Positions 17,224-25,086 of a DNA stretch of 64,000 nt are shown in pieces. The position numbers and the translations under genes are program-made. Origin of the DNA: Parvibaculum sp. (GTDB lineage Bacteria > Pseudomonadota > Alphaproteobacteria > Parvibaculales > Parvibaculaceae); NCBI GenBank assembly GCA_030645235.1, contig JAUSMV010000030.1, positions 124,001-188,000 on the forward strand, in the 5' to 3' direction. The notes beneath the pieces were generated by a model, which was given only the letters and a program-made list of their open reading frames with translations, was not told the DNA's origin and did not search any database. Each line of letters opens with the position of its first letter. The first letter of the stretch is position 1.

Positions 17224-18285
17224 ATGAGAATGGAACAGCTGAACAACCTGGCCTCATCGTTCAAGACACGCCGGTTTCGTATCCCGATGGGTCTTGCCGC
17301 CCTCATTGTCGCAGGCAGCGTTATATTTTACTGGGGGGCTCCCAATAGTCTGCTCACGGTCACGCAAGCCGCACAGCGAGCCGGTGCGGGCCTGTCAAAA
17401 GAAGTCGTTGATGTCAACGGTGCGCCGGTGACTTATCTGAAAGGCGGCGACGGTGAGGCTGTTATTCTTCTGCATGGCATCTATGCCGAGAAAGATCACT
17501 GGGATCAGGTCGCGGGACAGCTAACCGATGACTTCCTCGTTATCGCGCCTGACATTCCCGGATTTGGTGAGAGCGGAATGCCGGAGGGTGGCAGCTATTC
17601 GTACGATCAACAGGTCGGGCGGCTGCATGACTTTCTGCGCGCATTGAAACTCAGCCGCTATCACCTCGTCGGAAATTCCATGGGTGGTGCCATTGCCGGT
17701 GCGATGGCCGCGCGCTGGCCGGAAGAAACATTATCCCTAAGCTTCTTCGGTGGTGCACCGCGCGTACCGGGCGCGAAGCCCGGCGACATGGAGCGCATCA
17801 TAGCGAGCGGCGGACCATCACCAATGGTTGTGACCAGCGAAGCGGAATATTTCCAACGCTTTGATTTTATCTTTCACGAGATGCCTTTCATCCCAACCCC
17901 CATTCTCAATCTGTGGGCTGCTCGCGATGCCGCCGATCCTGAGAAGAACCGGCGCATCTGGCACGAAGTCGGCAACGAACATGCCGCCGACTTTCCCAAT
18001 TCCATTCCGCGCATTTCAACACCAACACTCATCTTATGGGGAGATATGGACAGAGTGTTCGACGTATCGGGCGCATCGGCACTTCAAAAACAAATCCAGC
18101 ATTCGCAAATTCACATTCTTGAAGAGACCGGCCACCTCCCCATGCTCGAGCGGCCAAGCGAAAGCGGCGCGTTTCTGCGGCGTTTTCTGCTGGAGCATAA
18201 ACAGAAAAGCACTGCTGATCCGAAAGCCGGTGTTTCATCTCGCGCAGGATCTGATCCGTCGGCGAATTTCCTTTCAGGATTTTAA
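17224..18285 (+). CDS. Membrane-anchored or secreted alpha/beta hydrolase
   Basis: A 353-residue alpha/beta hydrolase. Residues about 20-40 (IPMGLAALIVAGSVIFYWGA) form a signal anchor, so the enzyme is probably periplasmic or membrane-bound. ILLHGIYAEKDHWDQV forms the oxyanion region, VGNSMGGAIAGAMAARWP contains the nucleophile serine, the acid is probably in WGDMDRVF, and EETGHLPMLERP supplies the histidine. The C-terminal 30 residues are polar and probably disordered. A second ATG three codons in could be the start. It is divergent from a TetR gene that probably controls it. Confidence 0.88.
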   Translation: MRMEQLNNLASSFKTRRFRIPMGLAALIVAGSVIFYWGAPNSLLTVTQAAQRAGAGLSKEVVDVNGAPVTYLKGGDGEAVILLHGIYAEKDHWDQVAGQLTDDFLVIAPDIPGFGESGMPEGGSYSYDQQVGRLHDFLRALKLSRYHLVGNSMGGAIAGAMAARWPEETLSLSFFGGAPRVPGAKPGDMERIIASGGPSPMVVTSEAEYFQRFDFIFHEMPFIPTPILNLWAARDAADPEKNRRIWHEVGNEHAADFPNSIPRISTPTLILWGDMDRVFDVSGASALQKQIQHSQIHILEETGHLPMLERPSESGAFLRRFLLEHKQKSTADPKAGVSSRAGSDPSANFLSGF

Positions 18286-18389
18286 TCTGTACACGTACAA
18301 AAATTAAGTCAATCCCGTTGACTCATTCCATCCACATATAATTTTATATTTCTGTTGCGCTCCGATTCTCTTAGGCCTAGCATTTTCTT

Positions 18390-18560
18390 GTCTCAACAAC
18401 GGGGAGGTTCTGAAGATGGCTCCACCGACGCAGGCAGGGTCCTGAAATATCAGGCGACCTGCATTTCATAGCCAAGCCACCGCGTTCTTCATGCGTGACC
18501 GGTCAGTGAACCGTTTAGGCCATAGAGCGCAACATATACCTGACGTCCGGGTTGCTCACA
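18390..18560. other. Non-coding stretch with stable hairpins
   Basis: No gene is seen here. GCAGG and CCTGC enclose an inner CCTGA-AATA-TCAGG hairpin (18430-18462). On the plus strand a TTGCGC-N17-TAGCAT promoter-like pair precedes it near 18355-18383. The long-range complement GCCAC/GTGGC links it to the candidate small RNA downstream. Whether it is transcribed is unknown. Confidence 0.35.
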
Positions 18561-18587
18561 TTGAGTGCGAAGGCGAGAAGGCAATGG

Positions 18588-18695
18588 AAAAAGCCCGGCT
18601 TAATAGCCAGGGCGAGTGCGAGACGCACATCCAATAGCAGCCCCACGAGGGAACGCCCGACAGGATCATCCGGGGCTTCCGCTTGAGTGGGGTTG
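18588..18695 (-). ncRNA. Candidate small RNA with three hairpins and intrinsic terminator
   Basis: On the minus strand a promoter-like pair CTGACA-N17-TTAAAC (18730-18702) is followed by three hairpins. Hairpin 1 is closed by CCCCAC/GTGGGG (18692-18641) with inner GGAAGCCC/GGGCGTTCC pairing. Hairpin 2 is GTGCG-TCT-CGCAC (18628-18616). Hairpin 3 is GCCC-T-GGCT-ATTA-AGCC-GGGC followed by TTTTT (18613-18588), a good terminator. There is no open frame of note. It does not match RNase P, tmRNA, SRP or riboswitch cores that I know. It lies between convergent protein genes. Confidence 0.5.
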
Positions 18696-18738
18696 CGTGG
18701 CGTTTAAAGCGCCGAAGATTTCTATGTCAGTTTTTAAT

Positions 18739-18775
18739 TTACCGTCATGGCCCGACTTGATCCGGCCATCCACGT
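18739..18775. repeat. Type-1 palindromic repeat (inverted copy)
   Basis: The sequence tggcccgacttgatccggcca is a slightly diverged type-1 element in the reverse orientation, just upstream of the candidate small RNA promoter. Confidence 0.65.
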
Positions 18776-18789
18776 CTTTGCTGCATAAC

Positions 18790-19015
18790 ATTTATTTTGC
18801 GGGATAGCGCCCTATCCCCGCCTGAGGATTATTTTTTGCGGGATAAGTACCCGAAAATAAACTTACTCCCGCTTTTCCGAAAAAATTGCGTGAGGCATCA
18901 ACGAACCAAGCAACGATCTCGACATGGAAACGCTCGATCTCTTGCATGAAATGCTAAGTGTCACGAGCTTGCGTTGGTCGCTTTATCCCCGAAAATAAAT
19001 GTTATCCTCGGGGGC
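18790..19015 (+). repeat. Dispersed 'METLDLLQE' repeat, copy D
   Basis: The shared core at 18923-18950 differs from copies A-C at a few bases and lies in the opposite orientation. The block cctatccccgcctgaggatt (18811-18830) also occurs in copy B, and TTTATTTT/AAAATAAA blocks flank the core. An ATG at 18924 opens 24 codons, METLDLLHEMLSVTSL and onward, to TAA at 18996. Treated as a repeat rather than a gene. Confidence 0.65.
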
Positions 19016-19024
19016 TCGCGGGGC

Positions 19025-20329
19025 CTATCGCACCAACGCTGCGGCTGTCTTCGCTTCGTTTTTGGCGTAATCGCGAAAGGCTTTGAAGACGCCGAGTTTG
19101 GGGTCGGGGTCGAGACCTGCGCCCATACGCAAGAGCTGCAGGCAGAACCAGCCTTGCTGGCCCCAACCGTTCAGGGCCTTCACGAGATTGAAACGGCTAT
19201 GCGGACCTAAAATGCCGGGTCCGATTTTTAAAGTTTTTTCAAACGCGGGAATGCTCCGTGTGCTGCCGCTAAGGAGCCGCGCGGGCGCTGACGGATCAAC
19301 GCACATGGGGCGCGCGATGCCGACAACATCCATCGTGTTGCTTGCGAGCGCGGCGTTCATGCCATCGACCGTGCGGAAGCCACCCGTCACCATGAGCGGC
19401 ATGGTCGTCGCGGCGCGGATGTCTTTGGCGTATTCAAGGAAGTAGGCTTCGCGCGCGATGGTGCTTTCTTTGCGCGTTTCGGATTTTTCCGGATGCAAGG
19501 TCAGATCATCAAGACCGACGAGGCGCGGCTGCTCATACGTGCCGCCGGAAATTTCGAGGAGGTCGAGACCTTCGGCATTGAGCCACGACGCCACGCGGAT
19601 CGCATCCATATGCGAGAAGCCGCCACGCTGAAAATCGGCGGAATTGAGCTTCACGGAAATCGGGAAATCGCTGCCCACCGCTTTGCGTACGGCACGGACT
19701 GTTTCGAGCAACAGGCGCGCGCGGTTTTCGAGTGAGCCGCCCCACTCGTCGGTGCGGGTATTGACGTCGGGCGAGAGAAATTCGGAAATGAGATAACCGT
19801 GTGCGCCGTGGATTTGCACGCCGGTGAAACCGGTATCGCGCGCGATAGTGGCTGTGTGGGCGAAGCGACGGATGACGTCTTCGATCTCGGCGGTGGTGGC
19901 GGCGCGCGGTTTACCGAATTGAGCGCCCGGCATGTCGAGCGGGATGTCGGACGGGGCGAGCGGTTCTTTGCTGACCGAGATCGGCGTCTGGCGACCGGCG
20001 TGGCTGATCTGCATCCAGAGATGGGTGTTGTTGATCGTGCCTGCCTGCGCATAGGCACGGAGCGCGGCGATGGCTTCGTTAGACTGCTGGCCGTCGATGG
20101 CGACATTGCCGGGGCGTTCCATATAGCGCCGGTCGATCTGTACATTGCCGGTGAGCAGCACGCCCGCGCCGCCCTCGGCCCAGCGCTTGTAAAGACGCTG
20201 ATGGCCTTCGGTCGCACGGTTCTGCGCGTCGCCAAGGCCTTCGGTCATCGCGCCCTTGATGATGCGGTTTTTGATCGTGACGCCGCAAGGCAGCGTCAAC
20301 GGCGAAGCAATGGTGATCTTGTCGGTCAT
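19025..20329 (-). CDS. NADH:flavin oxidoreductase, Old Yellow Enzyme family
   Basis: A 434-residue FMN-dependent oxidoreductase. The barrel signatures are TLPCGVTIKNRIIKGAMTEGL at the N-terminus, QISHAGRQT, FTGVQIHGAHGYLISEFLSPDVNTRTDEWGGS (the flavin- and substrate-binding strand with the His-Gly-Ala-His pair), and PLMVTGGFRT. A C-terminal extension follows the barrel. Such enzymes reduce activated double bonds or open nitro groups. It is the second gene of a unit with a DUF1330 gene, and the divergent TetR upstream probably controls it. Confidence 0.9.
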   Translation of the reverse strand: MTDKITIASPLTLPCGVTIKNRIIKGAMTEGLGDAQNRATEGHQRLYKRWAEGGAGVLLTGNVQIDRRYMERPGNVAIDGQQSNEAIAALRAYAQAGTINNTHLWMQISHAGRQTPISVSKEPLAPSDIPLDMPGAQFGKPRAATTAEIEDVIRRFAHTATIARDTGFTGVQIHGAHGYLISEFLSPDVNTRTDEWGGSLENRARLLLETVRAVRKAVGSDFPISVKLNSADFQRGGFSHMDAIRVASWLNAEGLDLLEISGGTYEQPRLVGLDDLTLHPEKSETRKESTIAREAYFLEYAKDIRAATTMPLMVTGGFRTVDGMNAALASNTMDVVGIARPMCVDPSAPARLLSGSTRSIPAFEKTLKIGPGILGPHSRFNLVKALNGWGQQGWFCLQLLRMGAGLDPDPKLGVFKAFRDYAKNEAKTAAALVR

Positions 20330-20389
20330 GTGGTCCCCCGAAATTTCTTTCGGGGGATCGTGCCACAGATGTCCGCCCGAACAAATGCC

Positions 20390-20845
20390 TCAGGCGTTGC
20401 AGATCAATGTCTTTTGGCGCTCACATGCCGCAACGCGATGCGCGAAAGCTATTTGATAGTCCGGCATTTCAAAGAGGGCAAAGACAGCGGCGAGATTTGG
20501 GTATGAGCCGATGGCAACAAAGTCCCAATCTTCGACGGCGCCAATCAAACTTGCTCCGAATGGTGCCAGTAAAATGAATTTGCCACCAACTTTATCGAGT
20601 CCCGGTGCACTCACGGCAGCGTAACGGGAGAAAGCTTCCTGCCCCGTGCACGGCGTCGCGACGGTCCCTTTGGCATAGAGCGCCTCGCCACGCAGTTTAA
20701 AGAAGTTGATGAGCGTCACCGGCGCTTCGGCGGGACGGGAAGCCAGCGATGTCCATTGTGCAGGTGTGGGACCCGACGTGTTGTCGCCTTTGCCGAAAAC
20801 GTCGATCAAACGGGTGAGGCGAGCGTTCTGGTTATCAATTGTCAT
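20390..20845 (-). CDS. DUF1330-like small protein
   Basis: A 151-residue protein resembling the ferredoxin-like DUF1330 group: PVTLINFFKLRGEALYA followed by FSRYAAVSAPGLDKVGGKFILLAPFGASLIG and WDFVAIGSYPNLAAVFALFEMPDY. Such proteins belong to the dimeric alpha-beta barrel superfamily of small monooxygenases and related folds. It lies 60 bases upstream of the Old Yellow Enzyme gene on the same strand and is divergent from a TetR gene. Function is unknown. Confidence 0.75.
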   Translation of the reverse strand: MTIDNQNARLTRLIDVFGKGDNTSGPTPAQWTSLASRPAEAPVTLINFFKLRGEALYAKGTVATPCTGQEAFSRYAAVSAPGLDKVGGKFILLAPFGASLIGAVEDWDFVAIGSYPNLAAVFALFEMPDYQIAFAHRVAACERQKTLICNA

Positions 20846-20879
20846 GGGTCTCTTTCTTTCCGCGCGGCGGTATGATATT

Positions 20880-20895
20880 TTTTACATGTGTAAAA
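20880..20895. promoter_or_regulatory. Perfect palindrome TTTTACA-TG-TGTAAAA, candidate TetR operator
   Basis: Seven-base arms are perfectly complementary around TG, in the 67-base gap between the DUF1330 gene and the TetR gene. A half-site-like TTACAGGTGT follows at the regulator start. Confidence 0.65.
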
Positions 20896-20912
20896 TAACA
20901 TAAATATTACAG

Positions 20913-21515
20913 GTGTCAAAAATTAAAAAATCCGCGCGCACACGAAATGAGATTTTGGACACGGCATGGAATCTGCTCGCCGAGCAAGGTGCAGAGATTT
21001 CACTAAACGCAATCGCCGAAGCAGTGGGTATGACCCGGCAATCAATCTATGTGCATTTTGGTTCGCGTGGCGGGTTGCTCGTTGCGCTGGTCAGGCGCGC
21101 CGATGAGCGAGCCGACATTGAGCGGAAATTTGAAAAGGCACTGACAACCGAGACGGCGGAAGCACGGCTTGCAGCTTTTCTTGATGTCTGGTTCCGCTTC
21201 GTGCCTGAGATTTATCCTGTGGCCAAAGACCTCGTCAGACTAAGGTCAACCGATGCTGAAGCCTTTGCGGCATGGGAAGATCGGATGACTGACCTGCGCC
21301 GCGCCTTTGCGGCCCTGGCGAAGAGCTTACGGGATGATGATGCATTGGCGGCTCACTGGACTGCCGCGCGCGCTGCTGAATTTATGTGGGTCAATTCATC
21401 TGTCGAAAGTTGGGGATTACTGACCGTTGATTGCGGCTGGAGCGCCGGTCAGACGGCAAGTGCCATCAAGCAATCATTGGCGCGCGCTATCTTGGTTCAG
21501 AGCGGTTCACGCTAG
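20913..21515 (+). CDS. TetR family transcriptional regulator
   Basis: A 200-residue regulator starting with GTG. The helix-turn-helix spans ILDTAWNLLAEQGAEISLNAIAEAVGMTRQSIYVHFGSRGGLLVAL. The rest is helical, with FLDVWFRFVPEIYPVAKDLVRL. It is divergent from the DUF1330-Old Yellow Enzyme pair, with a perfect palindrome between them, so it is probably their repressor. Confidence 0.9.
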   Translation: MSKIKKSARTRNEILDTAWNLLAEQGAEISLNAIAEAVGMTRQSIYVHFGSRGGLLVALVRRADERADIERKFEKALTTETAEARLAAFLDVWFRFVPEIYPVAKDLVRLRSTDAEAFAAWEDRMTDLRRAFAALAKSLRDDDALAAHWTAARAAEFMWVNSSVESWGLLTVDCGWSAGQTASAIKQSLARAILVQSGSR

Positions 21516-21589
21516 GCGTTTGCCCCACCCTCCCTCCCCGACCTACAATCGGGCTCGATTCGTTCCCCTTATGCCGACCCAGAGTATTC

Positions 21590-23617
21590 ATGGCCGCCAA
21601 ACGCCCCAGTAAACCTGCCGTAGATGATCTTTTTGCCGCTGTGGCCAAGCCTGCGGCGGCCAAAGCTCCATCCAAGCTCTCCAAAGAAACTGAGGCCTAT
21701 TCGGCCAAGGACATTGAGGTGCTTGAGGGGCTCGAGCCTGTGCGTCGTCGGCCCGGCATGTATATCGGCGGGACGGACGAGAAGGCGCTGCATCATCTCT
21801 TTGCCGAAGCGCTCGACAACTCGATGGACGAAGCGGTTGCGGGCCATGCGAACTGGATCGATGTGCGGCTGCATGAAGACGGCAGCCTGACGGTCGATGA
21901 TAACGGTCGCGGCATTCCGATTGACGTGCATCCGAAATACAAACCGAAATCGGCACTGGAAGTGATCTTCACGACGCTGCATTCGGGCGGCAAGTTTGAC
22001 GGCAAAGCTTACGAGACGTCGGGCGGCTTGCACGGCGTCGGCATCTCGGTGGTCAACGCGCTGTCGGACCGGCTTGAGGTGGAAGTCGCGCGCGATCAGG
22101 AGCTTTATACGCAGAGCTATTCGCGCGGCGCGCCGCTGACAAAGCTCGTCCATAAAGGCCGCGTGCAGAACCGGCGCGGCACGCGCATCACGTTTCATCC
22201 TGACGAGAAGATTTTCGGCAAGGGCAATGTCTTCCTCCCTGCCCGCCTGCATCGCATGGCGCGGTCGAAGGCTTACCTGTTTGGTGGTGTTGAAATCCGC
22301 TGGCATTGCGCGCCGTCGCTCATCACTGACAAGACGACGCCTGCTGAAGATGTGCTGCATTTTCCCGGCGGGCTCGTTGATTTCTTACGCGCTGAAATCG
22401 GCAATACGCCAACCGTCACTAACGAGCCTTTCCACGGCAAGGTGTCGAAAGCGGGCAGCCATGGTTCGGTTGAATGGGCGATCGGCTGGTACAACGATGA
22501 CGGTTTTGTGCATTCCTATTGCAACACCGTGCCGACGACCGAAGGCGGCACGCACGAAGCCGGTTTGCGCGCGGCACTGACCAAGGGCCTCAAGAATTAC
22601 GCCGACATGACCGGCAACAAAAAGGCCGGACAGATACAGGCTGAAGATGTGCTGGGCACGGCGGGTGCGCTCATCTCGGTCTTTATTCGCGAGCCGGAAT
22701 TTCAGGGCCAGACGAAAGAGAAGCTCGCGACGCCAGCGGCACAGAAGCTTGTTGAAAAAGCCATCGGCGATCATTTCGACCATTGGCTGACGGCAAGTCC
22801 GCAGCAGGCAACGAAACTTCTCGACTGGGTGATTGACCGCTCCGAAGAACGCCTCAAACGCCGTCAGGACAAAGACGTGGCGCGCAAGAGCGCGACGCGG
22901 CGGTTGCGTCTGCCCGGCAAGCTCGCTGACTGCGCGCAGGCGGGTGCTGCGGGGTCTGAACTCTTCATCGTCGAAGGCGACAGCGCCGGCGGCTCGGCGA
23001 AACAAGCGCGGGACCGCGCCACGCAGGCGATCCTGCCGCTACGTGGCAAGATTCTCAATGTCGCCTCGGCGAGCGGCGCGAAACTGCAGGCGAACCAGCA
23101 AATCTCCGATCTCATTCAGGCGCTCGGCGTGCGCACCGGATCGCATTACCGCGACAGTGAACTCCGCTACGAGAAGGTCATCATCATGACCGACGCCGAC
23201 GTGGACGGGGCGCATATTGCCTCGCTGCTCATCACCTTTTTCTATCAGGAAATGCCGGAGCTGATTGACAAGGGGCATCTCTATCTCGCGGTGCCGCCGC
23301 TTTATAAACTGACGCAAGGCGGCAAGACGGCTTATGCGCGCAATGACGCGCATAAAGACGAGCTGATGAAAAAGGATTTCCGGGGCAACGGCAAAATTGA
23401 GATCAGCCGCTTTAAAGGCCTTGGCGAAATGCTGCCCGCACAACTGAAAGAAACAACGATGACGCGCAGCAAGCGCACATTGTTGCGCGTCATGGTGCCG
23501 GATGATGACGTGAAAGAGACACGTAGTTCAATTGATCGGTTGATGGGCAATAAGCCGGAAATGCGCTTTCAGTTTATTCAGGAACGCGCAGCATTTGCTG
23601 TTGATCTGGATATCTGA
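21590..23617 (+). CDS. parE: DNA topoisomerase IV subunit B
   Basis: A 675-residue type II topoisomerase subunit. It begins MAAKRPSKPAVDDLF and carries the GHKL ATPase domain (DIEVLEGLEPVRRRPGMYIGG, then SGGLHGVGISVVNALS), the transducer, and a TOPRIM domain with EGDSAGGSAKQARDR and DADVDGAHIASLL. The C-terminal MRFQFIQERAAF is the usual end of ParE/GyrB. The frame is open further upstream, but the ATG at 21590 matches the family's usual start. It works with ParC to unlink daughter chromosomes; parC is not in the window. Its last 40 bases overlap the tail of the convergent kinase gene. Confidence 0.95.
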   Translation: MAAKRPSKPAVDDLFAAVAKPAAAKAPSKLSKETEAYSAKDIEVLEGLEPVRRRPGMYIGGTDEKALHHLFAEALDNSMDEAVAGHANWIDVRLHEDGSLTVDDNGRGIPIDVHPKYKPKSALEVIFTTLHSGGKFDGKAYETSGGLHGVGISVVNALSDRLEVEVARDQELYTQSYSRGAPLTKLVHKGRVQNRRGTRITFHPDEKIFGKGNVFLPARLHRMARSKAYLFGGVEIRWHCAPSLITDKTTPAEDVLHFPGGLVDFLRAEIGNTPTVTNEPFHGKVSKAGSHGSVEWAIGWYNDDGFVHSYCNTVPTTEGGTHEAGLRAALTKGLKNYADMTGNKKAGQIQAEDVLGTAGALISVFIREPEFQGQTKEKLATPAAQKLVEKAIGDHFDHWLTASPQQATKLLDWVIDRSEERLKRRQDKDVARKSATRRLRLPGKLADCAQAGAAGSELFIVEGDSAGGSAKQARDRATQAILPLRGKILNVASASGAKLQANQQISDLIQALGVRTGSHYRDSELRYEKVIIMTDADVDGAHIASLLITFFYQEMPELIDKGHLYLAVPPLYKLTQGGKTAYARNDAHKDELMKKDFRGNGKIEISRFKGLGEMLPAQLKETTMTRSKRTLLRVMVPDDDVKETRSSIDRLMGNKPEMRFQFIQERAAFAVDLDI

Positions 23618-24759
23618 GGTCCTTGACGAACGGGCTCTGACGGCTGATCGCCGAGCACGGGCAAGTCTCCAAAAGACACGCGCGATGCCGGGAAACTCAG
23701 TGATACGGTTGTGCCGCGGCCCGGCTGGCTACGCATGATAAGCGCGCCGTCATGCATTTCCATCATGGCTTTAGCGAGGGGCAGACCGAGACCTGTGCCG
23801 GTGTGTTTGCCACTCAACTGACTGTTGACCTGACCGAAAGGCGACATGGCGATCTTCATTTCTTCCTGCGTCATGCCGATGCCCGTATCTTTCACCGTGA
23901 TGATGAAATCTCCATTCAACCGACGCTCAAAGCTCAAGCGCACGGTGCCTTCGTCGTCCGTATATTTGATGGCGTTGGAGAGAATGTTGATGAGGACCTG
24001 ACGGACCATGCGCTCGACGGCATGAAGCATCACGGTAAAGTCGGGAACATCAATGCTGAGTGACACGTTCTGGCGCGCGGCCAGCGGGCGCAGCATGGTG
24101 CAGGACACTTCGATCGCCGACATGGCATCAAAATATGTTTCGTCTTCGATTGTGGCTTCACCGCTCTCGATCTTCGCCAGATCCAGAATGTCATTGATGA
24201 TACCAAGCAGATGGATGCCGCTGGAATTGATATCCTTGGCATAGTCAACATAGCGCGGATTGCTAATCGGACCGAAACGCTGAAACGCCATGATGTCGGA
24301 AAAGCCGATAACGGCATTGAGCGGTGTTCGCAATTCGTGACTCATATTGGCGAGGAAGCGCGATTTGGCTTCGTTGGCCTGCTCAGCATTGTGAAACGAC
24401 AAAGCAAGCTTTTCGGTCATGCGCGCCAAAGCGCGGCGCGAGGCGGCGACTTCGCGGAAATTTCCCATCGTGATGTAGATGATCGGCGTTGCAGTCAGGA
24501 CGGTGACGATAGTTGTTGCCACAATGATCCTAAAATCGAAAACAATCAGGCCCGTTTCACTCAAGAGCCAAATGAGAGATAGAGCAAGACAGACCGCCAA
24601 GCCCGTCAAACAAGCCGTCGCGCCCATCATGTTCATATGACCCAGACCACGGAAGATGCGATAGCCCAAACCAAGGCGGCGGCGCTCGACGCGCGCGTCG
24701 CTTCCCTCTCCTATGCCGGAGGTGGGCACTTTCGCCGACGCTGCCGGAGTGCTGATCAT
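23578..24759 (-). CDS. Membrane-bound sensor histidine kinase
   Basis: A kinase of about 393 residues with two membrane segments (LTGLAVCLALSLIWLL and IIVATTIVTVLTATPIIYI) separated by a very short loop, so it probably senses a membrane or cytoplasmic signal. The H box NMSHELRTPLNAVIGFSDIM, the N box NILSNAIKYTD, and the G boxes DTGIGM and GTGLGL follow. The H box resembles the PleC/DivJ/PdhS group of alphaproteobacterial cell-cycle kinases. The ATG at 24759 has AGGA five bases upstream; a TTG at 24789 is also in frame. No cognate regulator gene is adjacent. Confidence 0.88.
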   Translation of the reverse strand: MISTPAASAKVPTSGIGEGSDARVERRRLGLGYRIFRGLGHMNMMGATACLTGLAVCLALSLIWLLSETGLIVFDFRIIVATTIVTVLTATPIIYITMGNFREVAASRRALARMTEKLALSFHNAEQANEAKSRFLANMSHELRTPLNAVIGFSDIMAFQRFGPISNPRYVDYAKDINSSGIHLLGIINDILDLAKIESGEATIEDETYFDAMSAIEVSCTMLRPLAARQNVSLSIDVPDFTVMLHAVERMVRQVLINILSNAIKYTDDEGTVRLSFERRLNGDFIITVKDTGIGMTQEEMKIAMSPFGQVNSQLSGKHTGTGLGLPLAKAMMEMHDGALIMRSQPGRGTTVSLSFPASRVSFGDLPVLGDQPSEPVRQGPQISRSTANAARS

Positions 24760-24935
24760 ATGAGTCCTGCTCATCATTTGAGGGCTCAAAGATGCTCCGG
24801 AAAAGTTAATAACCGGAGAAAAGCACGGAGTTTGCGATTAACCCGAAAACGGGGTGTTTGAGCCACAAAGCTTTAAAATCAACGGAAAACCCTCACAAAT
24901 TTCCTGCGGCATAGCGACCGAGGGGACGTGTTGCG

Positions 24936-24963
24936 TTGACAATGGCCCTACAATCCCTATGTT
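24936..24963 (+). promoter_or_regulatory. Promoter of the DEAD-box helicase gene
   Basis: TTGACA-N16-TATGTT (24936-24941, 24958-24963) implies a leader of about 115 bases before the helicase ATG. The leader contains the hairpins CCGCGCA/TGCGCGG and GGCCC/GGGCC. Confidence 0.6.
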
Positions 24964-25086
24964 TCCGCGCAGATTGCGGATATGCGCGGCCGCAGAACAA
25001 CGCGCAAAAAGCTGCCCAAAATTCCGTCCACGGCCCCTCGAAGTGGGCCACCACGGCAGCGTTACATGGTGCAATAGGGCTTCTAT

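Noticed and set aside
18390-18710. RNase P RNA, tmRNA, SRP RNA or 6S RNA
   Set aside because: No GAGGAAAGTCC or ACAGAAA core for RNase P, no T-arm or tag frame for tmRNA, no GGAAGCAGCC-type SRP loop, and the multi-hairpin form does not look like 6S.
18924-18998. 24-codon small protein gene in repeat copy D
   Set aside because: The frame is shared by dispersed repeat copies with different ends and no ribosome binding site, so it is kept as a repeat finding, not a gene.
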